DNA from: Bolinopsis microptera
Taxonomy: Eukaryota > Ctenophora > Tentaculata > Lobata > Bolinopsidae
Direction: 5' to 3'
Length of the DNA: 64,000 nt
NCBI RefSeq assembly: GCF_026151205.1
Contig: NC_087075.1
Coordinates: forward strand, 8,173,303-8,237,302
In this document: positions 1 through 10,157 of the stretch, in pieces
Layout: each line of letters starts with the position of its first letter
Position numbering within the stretch: the stretch's first letter is position 1
Translations under genes and position numbers: made by a program
Notes under the pieces: model-generated
What the model saw: only the letters and a program-made list of their open reading frames with translations
Told to the model about the DNA's origin: nothing
Databases searched by the model: none

Positions 1-606
1 TACTTCATTATAGTTGGATTCGGGAAGCAGTTCAATTGTGCTTTGCACGGAACAACTTATATCACGAGACCGCCATTTCTGTTGAACCGAGAGATTGCAA
101 ATCAAACTAGTTTCAATTTCAGATCACCTTTTATGTGTTTATTTGTGGTGGACTGGTCAGTATACAAACGTGGCACGTGCGGGCATATTTCTCAGTTTGA
201 GTTACGAATTGCTTCATGCCTGAGTTAATTAATTCTTTGTGGTCGACTTGCTTTCGATCAAAACTTCATTAAATGAAATCGCTTTAGGGACATGTGTCAA
301 AACTTCATTACTACCAACGCGCACCAATTAGACACCACCCTTGCAGTTGCTCTATGTAGTCGAGTTTTTCTTAGTCAGATTTGGTTGACTGTTATTTCTT
401 TTTGAGGTCTCGACTTACTGGGCCGCGCTCAGCCTGTCATTCCGCCAAATCTTTATTATGTTAATGAACATAATAGCCTGGGGTCCTCAGGTAAGTCTCG
501 ACAAACAGCTGATCATACGGTAGGCGTATGCGCGCTATATCTACGCCTTTGGCAAGATCATAGGACATAGAAGTTCAAGGAAATTTAACAACCATAACTT
601 TAAACT
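1..606. other. Non-coding stretch, nothing recognised
   Basis: Only short open frames with no recognisable protein motif are present, and no tandem repeat stands out. I see no gene here. Confidence 0.5.
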
Positions 607-607
607 T

Positions 608-782
608 ACTTGCTGGACAACAAACGCAGCCACGTCGTAATTCTCCCAATAACTGCTGTGTAGAAGAGCTGGCAGGATGAGAGAAGGAAAAGAGCGCAGA
701 GCTTCAGGATAGCTTTACAAATATGAGGACCAGTAAATAAAATTGTCACATGTGACGTGGCTGCGTTTGTTGTCCAGCAAGT
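608..782. repeat. Small hairpin repeat (MITE-like)
   Basis: About 28 bp at 608-636 (beginning ACTTGCTGGACAACAAACGC) returns as its reverse complement at 753-782. Together they enclose roughly 115 bp of unrelated sequence. The near-perfect arms and the short length fit a non-autonomous DNA transposon. I could not identify a clear target-site duplication, so the superfamily is unknown. Confidence 0.6.
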
Positions 783-1945
783 GTTTCTCTCATTCACTTT
801 CGATAAGACACAATGAAAATTCTTACTTAACCATAAGATTCGGAATTTTTCAACCGTTGAAGAATATCGGGCATTTTTCAGAATTTGGCCGCCAAATTTT
901 TTTAAAGGCCTAACTCAAAATTCTAATACAAAACTTAAGGTCATGAGGCGATTCTACGTCGATTCTGAAAATTTCATGAAAAAATATTGAAACCCTATTG
1001 AGTTCTATTGTTTTGAGCGAAGTCAGTTTTGCAAATATCGCGAACTGATATATGGGCGATTTTGTTCATTTTTTGCAACTATTTGAACACAGAATCCACA
1101 GTTAGGTAGATATTGAGCTGATAATCATAGAGAATGTGTAGTATAGGCTTACCTTCCATATAAAGTTAGTTTCATTCAAAAATATTGATATTTGACCAAT
1201 TTATGGGCCAAAATCGATCAAATTTGGTGCGTATGCTCAAATACGGTCATATGGTTTTTGGCTCATAACTCAGTCATTTTTTGTCCAATCTTGATGAAAA
1301 TTCATATACGAGTTCAGGGGACCACTAGCTACAAAAAGAGCACCTAAAATTTGGGTTTTGGGCATGTTCAGGGTATTTGGCTAAATTGGGCCTGATTTGG
1401 ACCAAATATGGGCGTGGCTGCCCCACGGGCACCGTTTGGCGGTTTCACAAAAAAATCAGGGTGAACCCCCCCCCTTCCCCCCCTTAAGGCATAAGGAAGC
1501 ATTGTTGAGTTCTGAAACCAAGTTTAATCGATTTCTCGTGCAATTTTAGGTTAGGAGTGATCATCAAAATAAATTTTGAACAAAGTCGATATTTTGGTAA
1601 ATTTCTAGCTTTCTGTCAGAAAATAAATCTTCATTCTATTAGGGGTAATATAATTGGATGTAACTACAGTACAGCTGTACTTACACCCACTTTCACAAGC
1701 ATGCAAGCTCACCTGGTCCAAAGAGCGGGAAACGGAGAACGAGCTCTGGTGACGTCATAGTCACGTGACCTCAGGCTCATAATCACGTGACCTCAGACCC
1801 AATCAATTGGGTTCTGGCCTGTTCAGCCCCCTGTCACCCGATCTTGAGGTGACGTACGACAACTCGTTAACCCAATCGATGTCTGGAGGGCTGCAAATTC
1901 GCACTCAGCGCTCATTTTGACCTCACGCAAGTAATCAGCTCGCGG
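783..1945. other. Non-coding, AT-rich repeat-like stretch
   Basis: No gene is recognised. Around 850-1000 there are phrases such as AAAGGCCTAACTCAAAATTCT that resemble the arms of the palindromic elements at 19180-19345 and 37414-38133, so part of this stretch is probably an old member of that family. A poly-C run lies at about 1468-1486. Two CACGTGA boxes lie near 1763 and 1784. Confidence 0.45.
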
Positions 1946-1948
1946 TGG

Positions 1949-2270
1949 GCAAACACCTAAAAAAGCAAAATGCAAAGATCAAACTGCCACAAACTGGTAC
2001 AAACTGCTACTAACTAGAACTGCTACAAACTGGCACTAACTGCCACAAACTGCTACTAACTGGTGCAATCGCGCCCAAGCATTCGCGCGCCGTTTGTCAT
2101 GCAGCAGTTAGTAGCTATAGTGAAGCGACCGTGGGGGTCACCACGTGATACACAGTTTTTGGCAGTTAGTAGCAGTTTGTAGCAGTTTGTAGCAGTTTGT
2201 AGCAGTTTGTAGCAGTTTGTGGCAGTTTATTTGCACTTTGCTCCTCCTGTGTTGTGTTTGCAGAAAACAC
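1949..2270. repeat. Foldback-like element with CAGTTTGTAG tandem repeats
   Basis: The left half (about 1970-2063) is built from units such as CTACAAACTG and CTACTAACTG. The right half (about 2100-2232) is built from the complementary units CAGTTTGTAG and CAGTTAGTAG in tandem. Outside these, both ends share GCAAACAC (inverted). The arrangement, tandem repeats inside inverted arms, is that of foldback transposons and resembles the larger element at 33938-34939. I found no convincing target-site duplication. Confidence 0.55.
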
Positions 2271-3332
2271 GTCTTTTGGCCCGTAAGAGCTCCTTTTGGC
2301 CCGTAATATAAGAGCTGCTTTACTGTTTACTAATACTGCCGTTCCTTGACGGATGTTACTCGTCTACAGTCTAAATTTCTTCGAAGTAGCGCGCGCCGCT
2401 TTCTTCTCGAAATGTTATGGCCCAATGGCAAGTGCTACGAAGTAGCGCGCGCCGGGTCAAACCATTAACAATGGTCAATGCCGTTCCCTGAGAAAAGGTA
2501 TAGCGTATGTGGGTTTTTGTTAAAACACCTCCTCCCGTATTATTGAGAATAAATTTATTTTTCATTACACAATTGTGTACTTCAGTCGTATAGTAAACCG
2601 GCAGAAAAGCATGAAATGCTTTAATGATAAAAGATTTGTTTGTTACATAATCATGCTTTTTTTGAGTCGAGGAATACAAAATATGATGTTAACAAAACAA
2701 AACTTTAAAGAACGATCAAAATTCTGTCAACGTTTTATAAAACTCTGTGACTGTTAAAAAGTATTAGGTAAGTGATTCTTTTAATCCTGCCTTGATGGTT
2801 TGTAGCTTTTTCTCCTGTTTCCCATTTTGAGGAAGTCAACCCTCTTCTTAGAAATTGTGCAGTAGAGAGTCGACGGGTCTGAGAACTACAACGAATGAGG
2901 CATGATATCTTCTTCTACAGTCTTTTTAAAAACTTGTTAACGATTCTGAGTTATATTATTGTCATAACAACGAATAGAATTTAAAAAATAGTTATTAGTT
3001 ATTAGTTACTCTAATAACTAAACTTTATAGTCATCTGATCGTGACAATCATTTAAGTAGCTCATCTCTAATAATAATAACTAGACTTTATATGTATAATA
3101 GTCATCTCGTGAAAATTACTATATTTTTAATACTATCATAACAATGGATAGAAGTTAAGAAGTAGCTCAACTCTAGTTAATTGACGATGTCAACCCATCG
3201 ACGATGCAAGAATGCTAGTTCGCGCGGCGCGTCGAAGCGGCGAAGTCCTCCAAAACTCTAGTCTCTAATGTTTGGCCCTAACGGTTTGGACCTAACGGTT
3301 AGGGCCAGGGTTAGAGTTTCAGCATATGCTTC
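2271..3332. other. Non-coding stretch with short local repeats
   Basis: No gene is recognised. The phrase CGAAGTAGCGCGCGCCG occurs twice (about 2379 and 2438). An AT-rich stretch at 2985-3110 repeats TAATAACTA and GACTTTATA phrases. Just before the MULE element the phrase CTAACGGTT occurs twice (3270-3300). Confidence 0.45.
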
Positions 3333-5114
3333 CGGTGACCGACAACTAGGAACCTCTCATTTCGGCCTCCCACAGGTATCACATCACATGGCCCAATCAG
3401 TGACGTATCATTTGTGATGTGATCCATATTATAACCATCCTAACAGCCGGACAACCAAGAACCTGGGTAGGGTTCACATGTCAGTTTAGTAAGTAGCTGT
3501 GTATTATGAAGTATATTAAGAAGTGTTTGAGCTCTCGGTATGTGTTCACATTACGGACGTGAGCCGGGTCCGAACGATGTGAGCCGGGTCCGAAAGGGGC
3601 TGGTTCTCGTATCCAAGGATGTGAGCCGAGCATGCAATGGGAGTGATACGAGACATAAAATCACAAGTGCGGGAGTTGATCAGCTGTTAATATACAATCG
3701 CACTTCTGGTATATATACTGAAACGTGAACATGAAGAGTATCGGTTTCAATTCAACATGCCTGCTTTCTCCAAATTCATCGAAGGACAGAGAGGATCTCA
3801 ACAGCTGGTGGACACGGACGGTTACATCTACTCCAGAAAGAAGGCTAAAGATACAGCCATCCACTCTGCTTGGCGATGCCGGAAGCACAACCCTCCTACC
3901 AAGTGTCCCAATCATGCCTACCTCAACCTGTCAGATAACGCTTTATCCCTTGGCTCCAAACTCCACAACCACCCTGCTGACAACGCTGCACCACAGAAGC
4001 GTGAAGTCCTCTCCTCACTGAAGCGGAAAGCTGCTGAACAGCCCTTGTCGGTGACCCAGAACCTCCTCTCTGAAGTCCTAGCAGATTCAACCTCAGAAGC
4101 TAATCAGACGCTACCGAACATGGAATCCCTCGCGCGGGTGGTACAACGCAGTAGAGCCAAAGCGTCCGGATCTGCACAGCACTCTGAAGCGAAGACCTCA
4201 GAAGAATTCCTCCTCCCATCTACCTGCACCTCCACGAGACGGGACGAGCCCTTTGTTCTCTTCGACGGAAAGACAGATCGGAACGTACGAGTCGTTGCCT
4301 TCTCTACAGCCCGGAACCTTGCTTATGCTACGCTGGCAGAGTACAACAACTGTCCCAGTTGCTGATGTTGAGGAGGTGTTCTACCAAATAACATACTACA
4401 TCCAAGCTAACTATCCTCAGTTAATGGTTGTGGTAAATTATTTCGAGAAAACCTACCTTGGGTCAGTAACTGTCGACAGTGAGGAAAGGGTTCCTCCCAA
4501 GTTTCCTTTGACGTTCTGGAATCACTATTCCAAGACGTTGGAGGATCCGGAGTTTCCCCGGACCTCTAACATGGTCGAGGGTTTTCATCGTGGATTTAAA
4601 TCCAGGGTGAATCGACCCAAGCCGACCGTGCAAGAGTACTTCCGTGCTATTCGGGAGCAGCAGGTGATCACTGATTACCATATCGATCGACTGGGTGTTG
4701 GAAAAACCCCTTCTAAGAAAAGGATTAGAAGGAAAACTTCCAATGACCAGTTGTTCCAGATCTGTTCCAAATACTCGGATTGCTCTAGCAAGGTTGACTA
4801 TCTGTTTGAGATTGCCAAATACTTTGGCCATGAGATTGATATTGAGTAATGTATTCTGTATGTAATTATTATGTTGGGTTTGAACTATCATTATCTTGAA
4901 AAAAATCTTTGTCTTAATTAATGAGTGCAGAAATATATACAGCACAGCTGTGAAATCGGTGGACACCTGAAAGTTTAAAGTATCTCCAGAGGTTCCTAGT
5001 TGTCGGGGATATGTCATGATTGGTTCCTAGTTGTCGGAGCTGATTGGATTTCCCAAGCTTGCATGTTAATTAGTTAACTAGGTAAAATTGAAAGGTTCCT
5101 AGTTGTCCGTCAGC
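3333..5114 (+). mobile_element. Internally deleted MULE (Mutator-like) DNA transposon with FLYWCH domain
   Basis: The element is bounded by short inverted ends containing GACAACTAGGAACC (left at 3341, right inverted at about 5095) and by a near-perfect 9-bp direct repeat, ATATGCTTC at 3324-3332 and CTATGCTTC at 5115-5123. Target duplications of 9 bp are typical of MULEs. The inverted terminal motif is repeated inside the right end (near 4991 and 5028), and a diverged copy lies inside the left end (near 3446). The body carries the FLYWCH and transposase remnants described separately. The central catalytic region is absent, so this copy cannot be autonomous. Confidence 0.7.
3757..4849 (+). pseudogene. 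MULE transposase remnant: FLYWCH zinc finger plus transposase C-terminus
   Basis: The first frame (3757-4365) starts MPAFSKF and contains a FLYWCH-type zinc finger in its first 75 residues: the WRC motif, a second cysteine (TKCPNH) and the paired histidines in KLHNHPAD. It then reads DEPFVLFDGKTDR, the usual entry to the transposase domain of FLYWCH/MULE proteins, and hits a stop at 4363-4365. A second frame from about 4357 to 4849 carries the end of a MULE transposase, including FPLTFWNHY and RTSNMVEGFHRGFK. Compared with full proteins of this family, the middle of the DDE domain, by my estimate 150-200 residues, is missing between the two frames. The most likely reading is an internal deletion derivative whose mobility would depend on an intact relative. 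Confidence 0.75.
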
Positions 5115-5149
5115 CTATGCTTCAAGTTCAGTTAGGGCATAGGGATTGG

Positions 5150-5290
5150 GTTAGGTATGGGGCGGGGTTGGGATCAGATAAGAGGGTTAGGGGTTTCGAA
5201 TAGTATGTAGAAATTCAGGGCCACCGGCCTAGAGAACGTGTTAAAAAAGTTACGTGACAGTCAAGTGTACAGTGATTATTATTAATCATC
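5150..5290. repeat. Dispersed repeat, copy 1
   Basis: This stretch is closely similar, in the same orientation, to 15594-15713. Shared phrases include GGTTGGGATCAGAT, AGAGGGTTAGGG, TAGAGAACG and GTTAAAAAAGT. It lies just outside the MULE right end. No coding potential is seen and the family is unknown. Confidence 0.65.
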
Positions 5291-6315
5291 GTCCTAATCT
5301 TAATTAATGATAATCAATATTCATGTAATTCGAATTTGATTTCATACATAAAAACTGCTGACCCTCTCAAATAATTGGTGCACGCTTCATATCAAGGATG
5401 CTCTGTATTTAAAAATAAAAGATTTAAGTCAGCGCATGAGCGCAATTTATCATATTTATTATACAGAGAAGCGTTTGTTATATAGCTGCAACTTTGAGTG
5501 GTCTCAAAACAAAGGAAAAATAAAAATAAAAAACAACAAAGGAAAAAAGTATTGTCACGTTCTCACACTCTCAATTCAGAATTTAAAAAATATATAATAT
5601 TTATCGAGAACAAAGAGATTTTGTAGCTATTTTTTATACTAACGCATCTCACACGTCAAATTGTAGCATCGCGATCGCACGTTACATTTTTATTGAAGAC
5701 AAAGGACTTGAATCTGAGGGTAAAGGTCCACGCCTTAGAGTGTTTGAGTATAAAGCGGGGGTGCTGCGGCAAGCAAAATGCAACGTAGCTAATTTGTATT
5801 TATTTCCCCATAACTCAGTGGTCATTGCAGAATTCTAAACGATTTAATTTGTAATTTGTCCCATAACTCAGTGGTCTTTACTGGACGTTTTAATTTTCCC
5901 GTATCTCAGTATTTTATTATAGAGTTTGGCATATTTACTGAAGTACCTTATCTGCTTGGCTGTTTTCCAAAGCCTGTAATCCCCCTATATCGTAAAGGGA
6001 CGACTAAAACATTGTACAGTATTCTGTATTAGGCCTTTGTAAAGAAGCGTTTTACCTTTTTCATTCCAGGCCTTCTAGATCTTGTAGCTGTTGAAGGCAA
6101 CATATCCCAGGTTTATGCTACGCTGAATATCAGCTTTGCCACACATTAAGACGGACCCTAGATCGAGTGATACCTTCCCTCGATCTTCCCTTGCTTGATT
6201 CCCCGACAATAATCTTGATTATTTGCATAAAATTTATCAAATATAAGATCATAAACCCTTCTGATCAGGTAGTAACGTTTATAAATTGCCGAATCACAGC
6301 CGCAGAAAAGAAACC
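5291..6315. other. Upstream region of the LDLa GPCR gene
   Basis: The stretch is AT-rich with no recognised gene. A repeated phrase, CCATAACTCAGTGGTC, occurs near 5809 and 5862. The promoter of the GPCR gene must lie in the right part, but I cannot point to a defined TATA box or initiator. Confidence 0.4.
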
Positions 6316-7326
6316 ATGAAAACAACCAGTTTACTGCTAATAGCACTAGTAACTGCAGGAATCGGAGCCAGGGAACTTGAAACCAACACTTTAGCGACAC
6401 ACAAACAAGGTAATATTGAAACCTTCGGTCCTTCAGAAATACACAAAATGACAGTGAGCAACTGCACCCGTGTCCTGCTCCGACGCTTCCTCAAGGAGAA
6501 ATGTTTGATCAACAACAAATGGTACTACAAGTGCACAAAATCTAATAGATTTTACAGGATCTTTCGTGAGACGTGTGAGGAGACTACTTTCTCCAGAGTT
6601 TGTCCTAATGACACAACTTTTTATCAAGCCTGCGGACACGACAGTTGCGGATCGCATAAGAAAGATACCTATAAAAAGTCAGCGGATACTAATGATCTGG
6701 AGCCTATCTATGGTCCAAAAGTGGCAGTGTGTGGAGAACCAATCTGTGTGTCGGTACCCATGAAGAAGACGTCCTTCCTTGTAGGAAATCCTTATTGGTT
6801 AAACGATTTAGTCTCAAAAACAAACCAACATAAAGTGGGCACAATCAAGAATAAAAACAAATGGGATTTGACACGATGCAAAGAAACCAGTAACTGCGAG
6901 AATGAGATTGAGGGAGTAAAAAATGATCACTACAGCTGCGGAAAAACGTACGATTATAAATGCGCCATCCCCGACAGGAAGAGCATAGAGAAACAGTTGC
7001 TGTGTGATAAAAAATGTGACTGTAAATTATGTGACGATGAAGCAAGATGCCACAACATGACGGTTGGGTTTTTCTGCGAGGAAGAGAATGATAGGAAGGT
7101 ATACATTACGCCTGGGCAAATCATAGATGTATGTGATGGTATCAGGGAAGGCTGTTACACTGGATTTCAATTTAATTTTTTCAATATGCTTTGGCGGAAA
7201 TGAGATTTGCAATGCACCCTTAAGCCAAAATATAAAAATCTTATCGCCTCTATCCAAATGCTCGATTCCTGATCCTGTTTCTCTATTCCTGATCTGTGAA
7301 GACTATGAAGACCAGATGAACTGCTA
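6316..7326 (+). CDS. LDLa-domain GPCR, N-terminal ectodomain (first exon block)
   Basis: The ATG at 6316 has a good context (AAACC before ATG) and begins a signal peptide, MKTTSLLLIALVTAGIGA. The following 280 residues are cysteine-rich and secreted in character, ending in LDL-receptor class A style sequence (CDDEARC ... ITPGQI ... VCDGIREGC). After about 7155 the plausible coding frame changes from frame 1 to frame 2, where ICNAPLSQN and CEDYEDQMNC continue the ectodomain. The simplest explanation is a 1-bp change in the six-T run at 7176-7181. A short intron (donor at 7099 or nearby) is the alternative. The block ends at 7326 against a transposon and joins in phase to the exon at 10158. The protein is expected to be the extracellular part of a seven-transmembrane receptor. 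The ligand is unknown. Confidence 0.7.
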
Positions 7327-10135
7327 GTACAGACAGATCCGTCTGAAAAAATCGATCTGCTGACACTCAAAGCTTTCAGAGGATTTTTGACGTTTTTGAG
7401 TCCCATTAGGTGCCCTTTATGGCTGACCAACTTTTCCAAACTTTTCCACTTGTCTTAAGGCCACTTTTTGCCACTTTACCACTTTTTACCACCTTTCTTG
7501 TTTGTCGAATATCTTTAGTTGTGAACATCGTAGAAGGTTACGAATCAATCGAGTGTGTTCATATTACCATGAAGAAAAACTTTTGTTCTAACAATTTTTA
7601 CGTCAGATAATCAGATAATTGGATAATTATCAATTAGCTAATTAGCAAAATTCGAAAAAATTTTTATCGGCTCAAAATGATCGGAATAGCTTAAAACACG
7701 GAAAAAAGTAGTTTTTAGAAAAACTTTGAAAATTTGTCACTTACATTTTTTTTCCGAGACTTGGAAAAATTTCGAAAATTCAAAATATTTTTTTCCGCCA
7801 AAAGTGATCAAATTGCATGAAATGCGGAGAAAAATGCTTTTCAAAAAAACTTAGTGAATTTTTCGTTTCAAGAATACTTAAATCGCCAATATTTGTAGTT
7901 GGAGTTCAGTAAATCGCGGCAGATTTTAGTAATCAGGAATTACTAAGTGGAAAGGTCTGAAACTGAAAAACGTTAACCATACGATATAAGAGTTTCATAA
8001 CTAATTACAATACAGCCTTATCGATTTTCACAGAAACTGCACCAATGGCACAGTCAAGATCGAAAGACGAAACGATAGCCTGCTGTACTATCATTTTATT
8101 GATTTCAATGATGAATCAGTGGGGTTAAGATAATCACATTTGTAATAAATAAAACCTCTCTGTACCGTCAATTGTGCTAATCTAAACCGGCCTACCTGGA
8201 TTACCAGACCTCTTCTTTTCCTCAACAATCAAACCAAGTTGTTCATATCGCATTTGGTGGGCGATGTAAGTACATATCGAGCTGTATTCAATCACAATAC
8301 GACACAATACGTGTATATTATATTATGGCCCTTAATGAGGTTTATGAAACGCTTAATACCGTGAAAAACCCGGTATGGAGACGTTTTACAGTTTATCACG
8401 AAAACGTATACTTGGCCTCATGGCTCATTTACAGTTCGAAGAAGGCAAGAACAGACCAGGGAAACTAAGGAACAGCCAGGTCCAGGAAGCAAGTGTAAAT
8501 ACACCTTCCAACATCTACTGTGACTTGTTTTGTATTGTACTGCATACCGCTTCATTTGCTATGCGGGATAAAATCACCCCCATATGTCAGGGTCGGCTGA
8601 AAGTAATATCAACAAGGGTAACATACGGGCAAGGATAAGATTTAGATACGAGCGTCGAGCAAGGGGTGGTACTGGTAAAGAACCGATAATAATTCATTCA
8701 GTGAAATGTTCCACGAGAGTCAGGATATTTTTGAAATTGCTAATAGAGACAGATCCTGATCAGGAAGCTGAAGACGATTTACACAAGTATTTTGAAAGCT
8801 CCTGCTAATAAAATCTTTCGTATCACTTATATGTTTTAAATATCCCCCTCCAGGCTGATCAGGAAGGATTGTTAATGTTATTGAGGATGTTGATTTGAAA
8901 TCCGGACGTTGTGAAGTAAAAATACAGGTTCTTTCCGCACGATATTCGGGGCCCATGATAATCAGCTCGGGATTAATGTGGGACAGATCGAAATTCGAAG
9001 AGCATTGAAAAGAGCGAGTTGACATTTTAAGCTTTCTGGTCTTTTCTTGCCTTCTTTGAGCTGTCAAAGAGTCATGAGGCCAAGTAGACGTTTTAGAATT
9101 AGAACGTTTCATATACCTCATTAAGGGCCATAATATAATATACACGTATTGTGTCGTATTACTATTGTGATTGAATACAGCTCGATATGTACTTACATCG
9201 CCCACCAAATGCGATATGAACAACTTGGTTTGATTGTTGAGGAAAAGAAGAGGTCTGGTAATCCAGGTAGGCCGGTTTAGATTAGCACAATTGACGGTAC
9301 AGAGAGGTTTTATTTATTACAAATGTGATTATCTTAACCCCACTGATTCATCATTGAAATCAATAAAATGATAGTACAGCAGGCTATCGTTTCGTCTTTC
9401 GATCTTGACTGTGCCATTGGTGCAGTTTCTGTGAAAATCGATAAGGCTGTATTGTAATTAGTTATGAAACTCTTATATCGTATGGTTAACGTTTTTCAGT
9501 TTCAGACCTTTCCACTTAGTAATTCCTGATTACTAAAATCTGCCGCGATTTACTGAACTCCAACTACAAATATTGGCGATTTAAGTATTCTTGAAACGAA
9601 AAATTCACTAAGTTTTTTTGAAAAGCCTTTTTCTCCGCGTTTCTTGCAATTTGATCACTTTTGGCGGAAAAAAATATTTTGAATTTTCGAAATTTTTCCA
9701 AGTCTCGGAAAAAAAATGTAAGTGACAAATTTTCAAAGTTTTTCTAAAAACTACTTTTTTCCGTGTTTTAAGCTATTCCGATCATTTTGAGCCGATAAAA
9801 ATTTTTTCGAATTTTGCTAATTAGCTAATTGATAATTATCCAATTAACTGATTATCTGACGTAAAAATTGTTAGAACAAAAGTTTTTCTTCATGGTAATA
9901 TGAACACACTCGATTGATTCGTAACCTTCTACGATGTTCACAACTAAAGATATTCGACAAACAAGAAAGGTGGTAAAAAGTGGTAAAGTGGCAAAAAGTG
10001 GCCTTAAGACAAGTGGAAAAGTTTGGAAAAGTTGGTCAGCCATAAAGGGCACCTAATGGGACTCAAAAACGTCAAAAATCCTCTGAAAGCTTTGAGTGTC
10101 AGCAGATCGATTTTTTCAGACGGATCTGTCTGTAC
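7327..10135. mobile_element. 2.8-kb long-inverted-repeat transposon, copy 1 (TA target site)
   Basis: The element begins GTACAGACAGATCCGTCTGA and ends with its reverse complement. A TA dinucleotide lies on each side (7325-7326 and 10136-10137). The outer arms, about 1 kb each (to about 8350 and from about 9115), are nearly identical inverted copies. Between them lies a core of roughly 0.75 kb. No transposase is recognised; the 66-residue open frame in each arm looks like a by-product. A TA duplication is what Tc1/mariner-type transposases make, but the superfamily here is an inference. Related copies lie at 20103-22630 and 56156-56703. It sits inside the LDLa GPCR gene. Confidence 0.8.
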
Positions 10136-10157
10136 TATGCTCTCATTCCACAATCAG

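Noticed and set aside
7410-10052. Identical 66-residue frames (FMADQLFQTF) repeated in the transposon arms, also at 20186 and 22347
   Set aside because: They follow from the inverted-repeat arms and show no protein family features. The repetition reflects DNA copying, not coding constraint.
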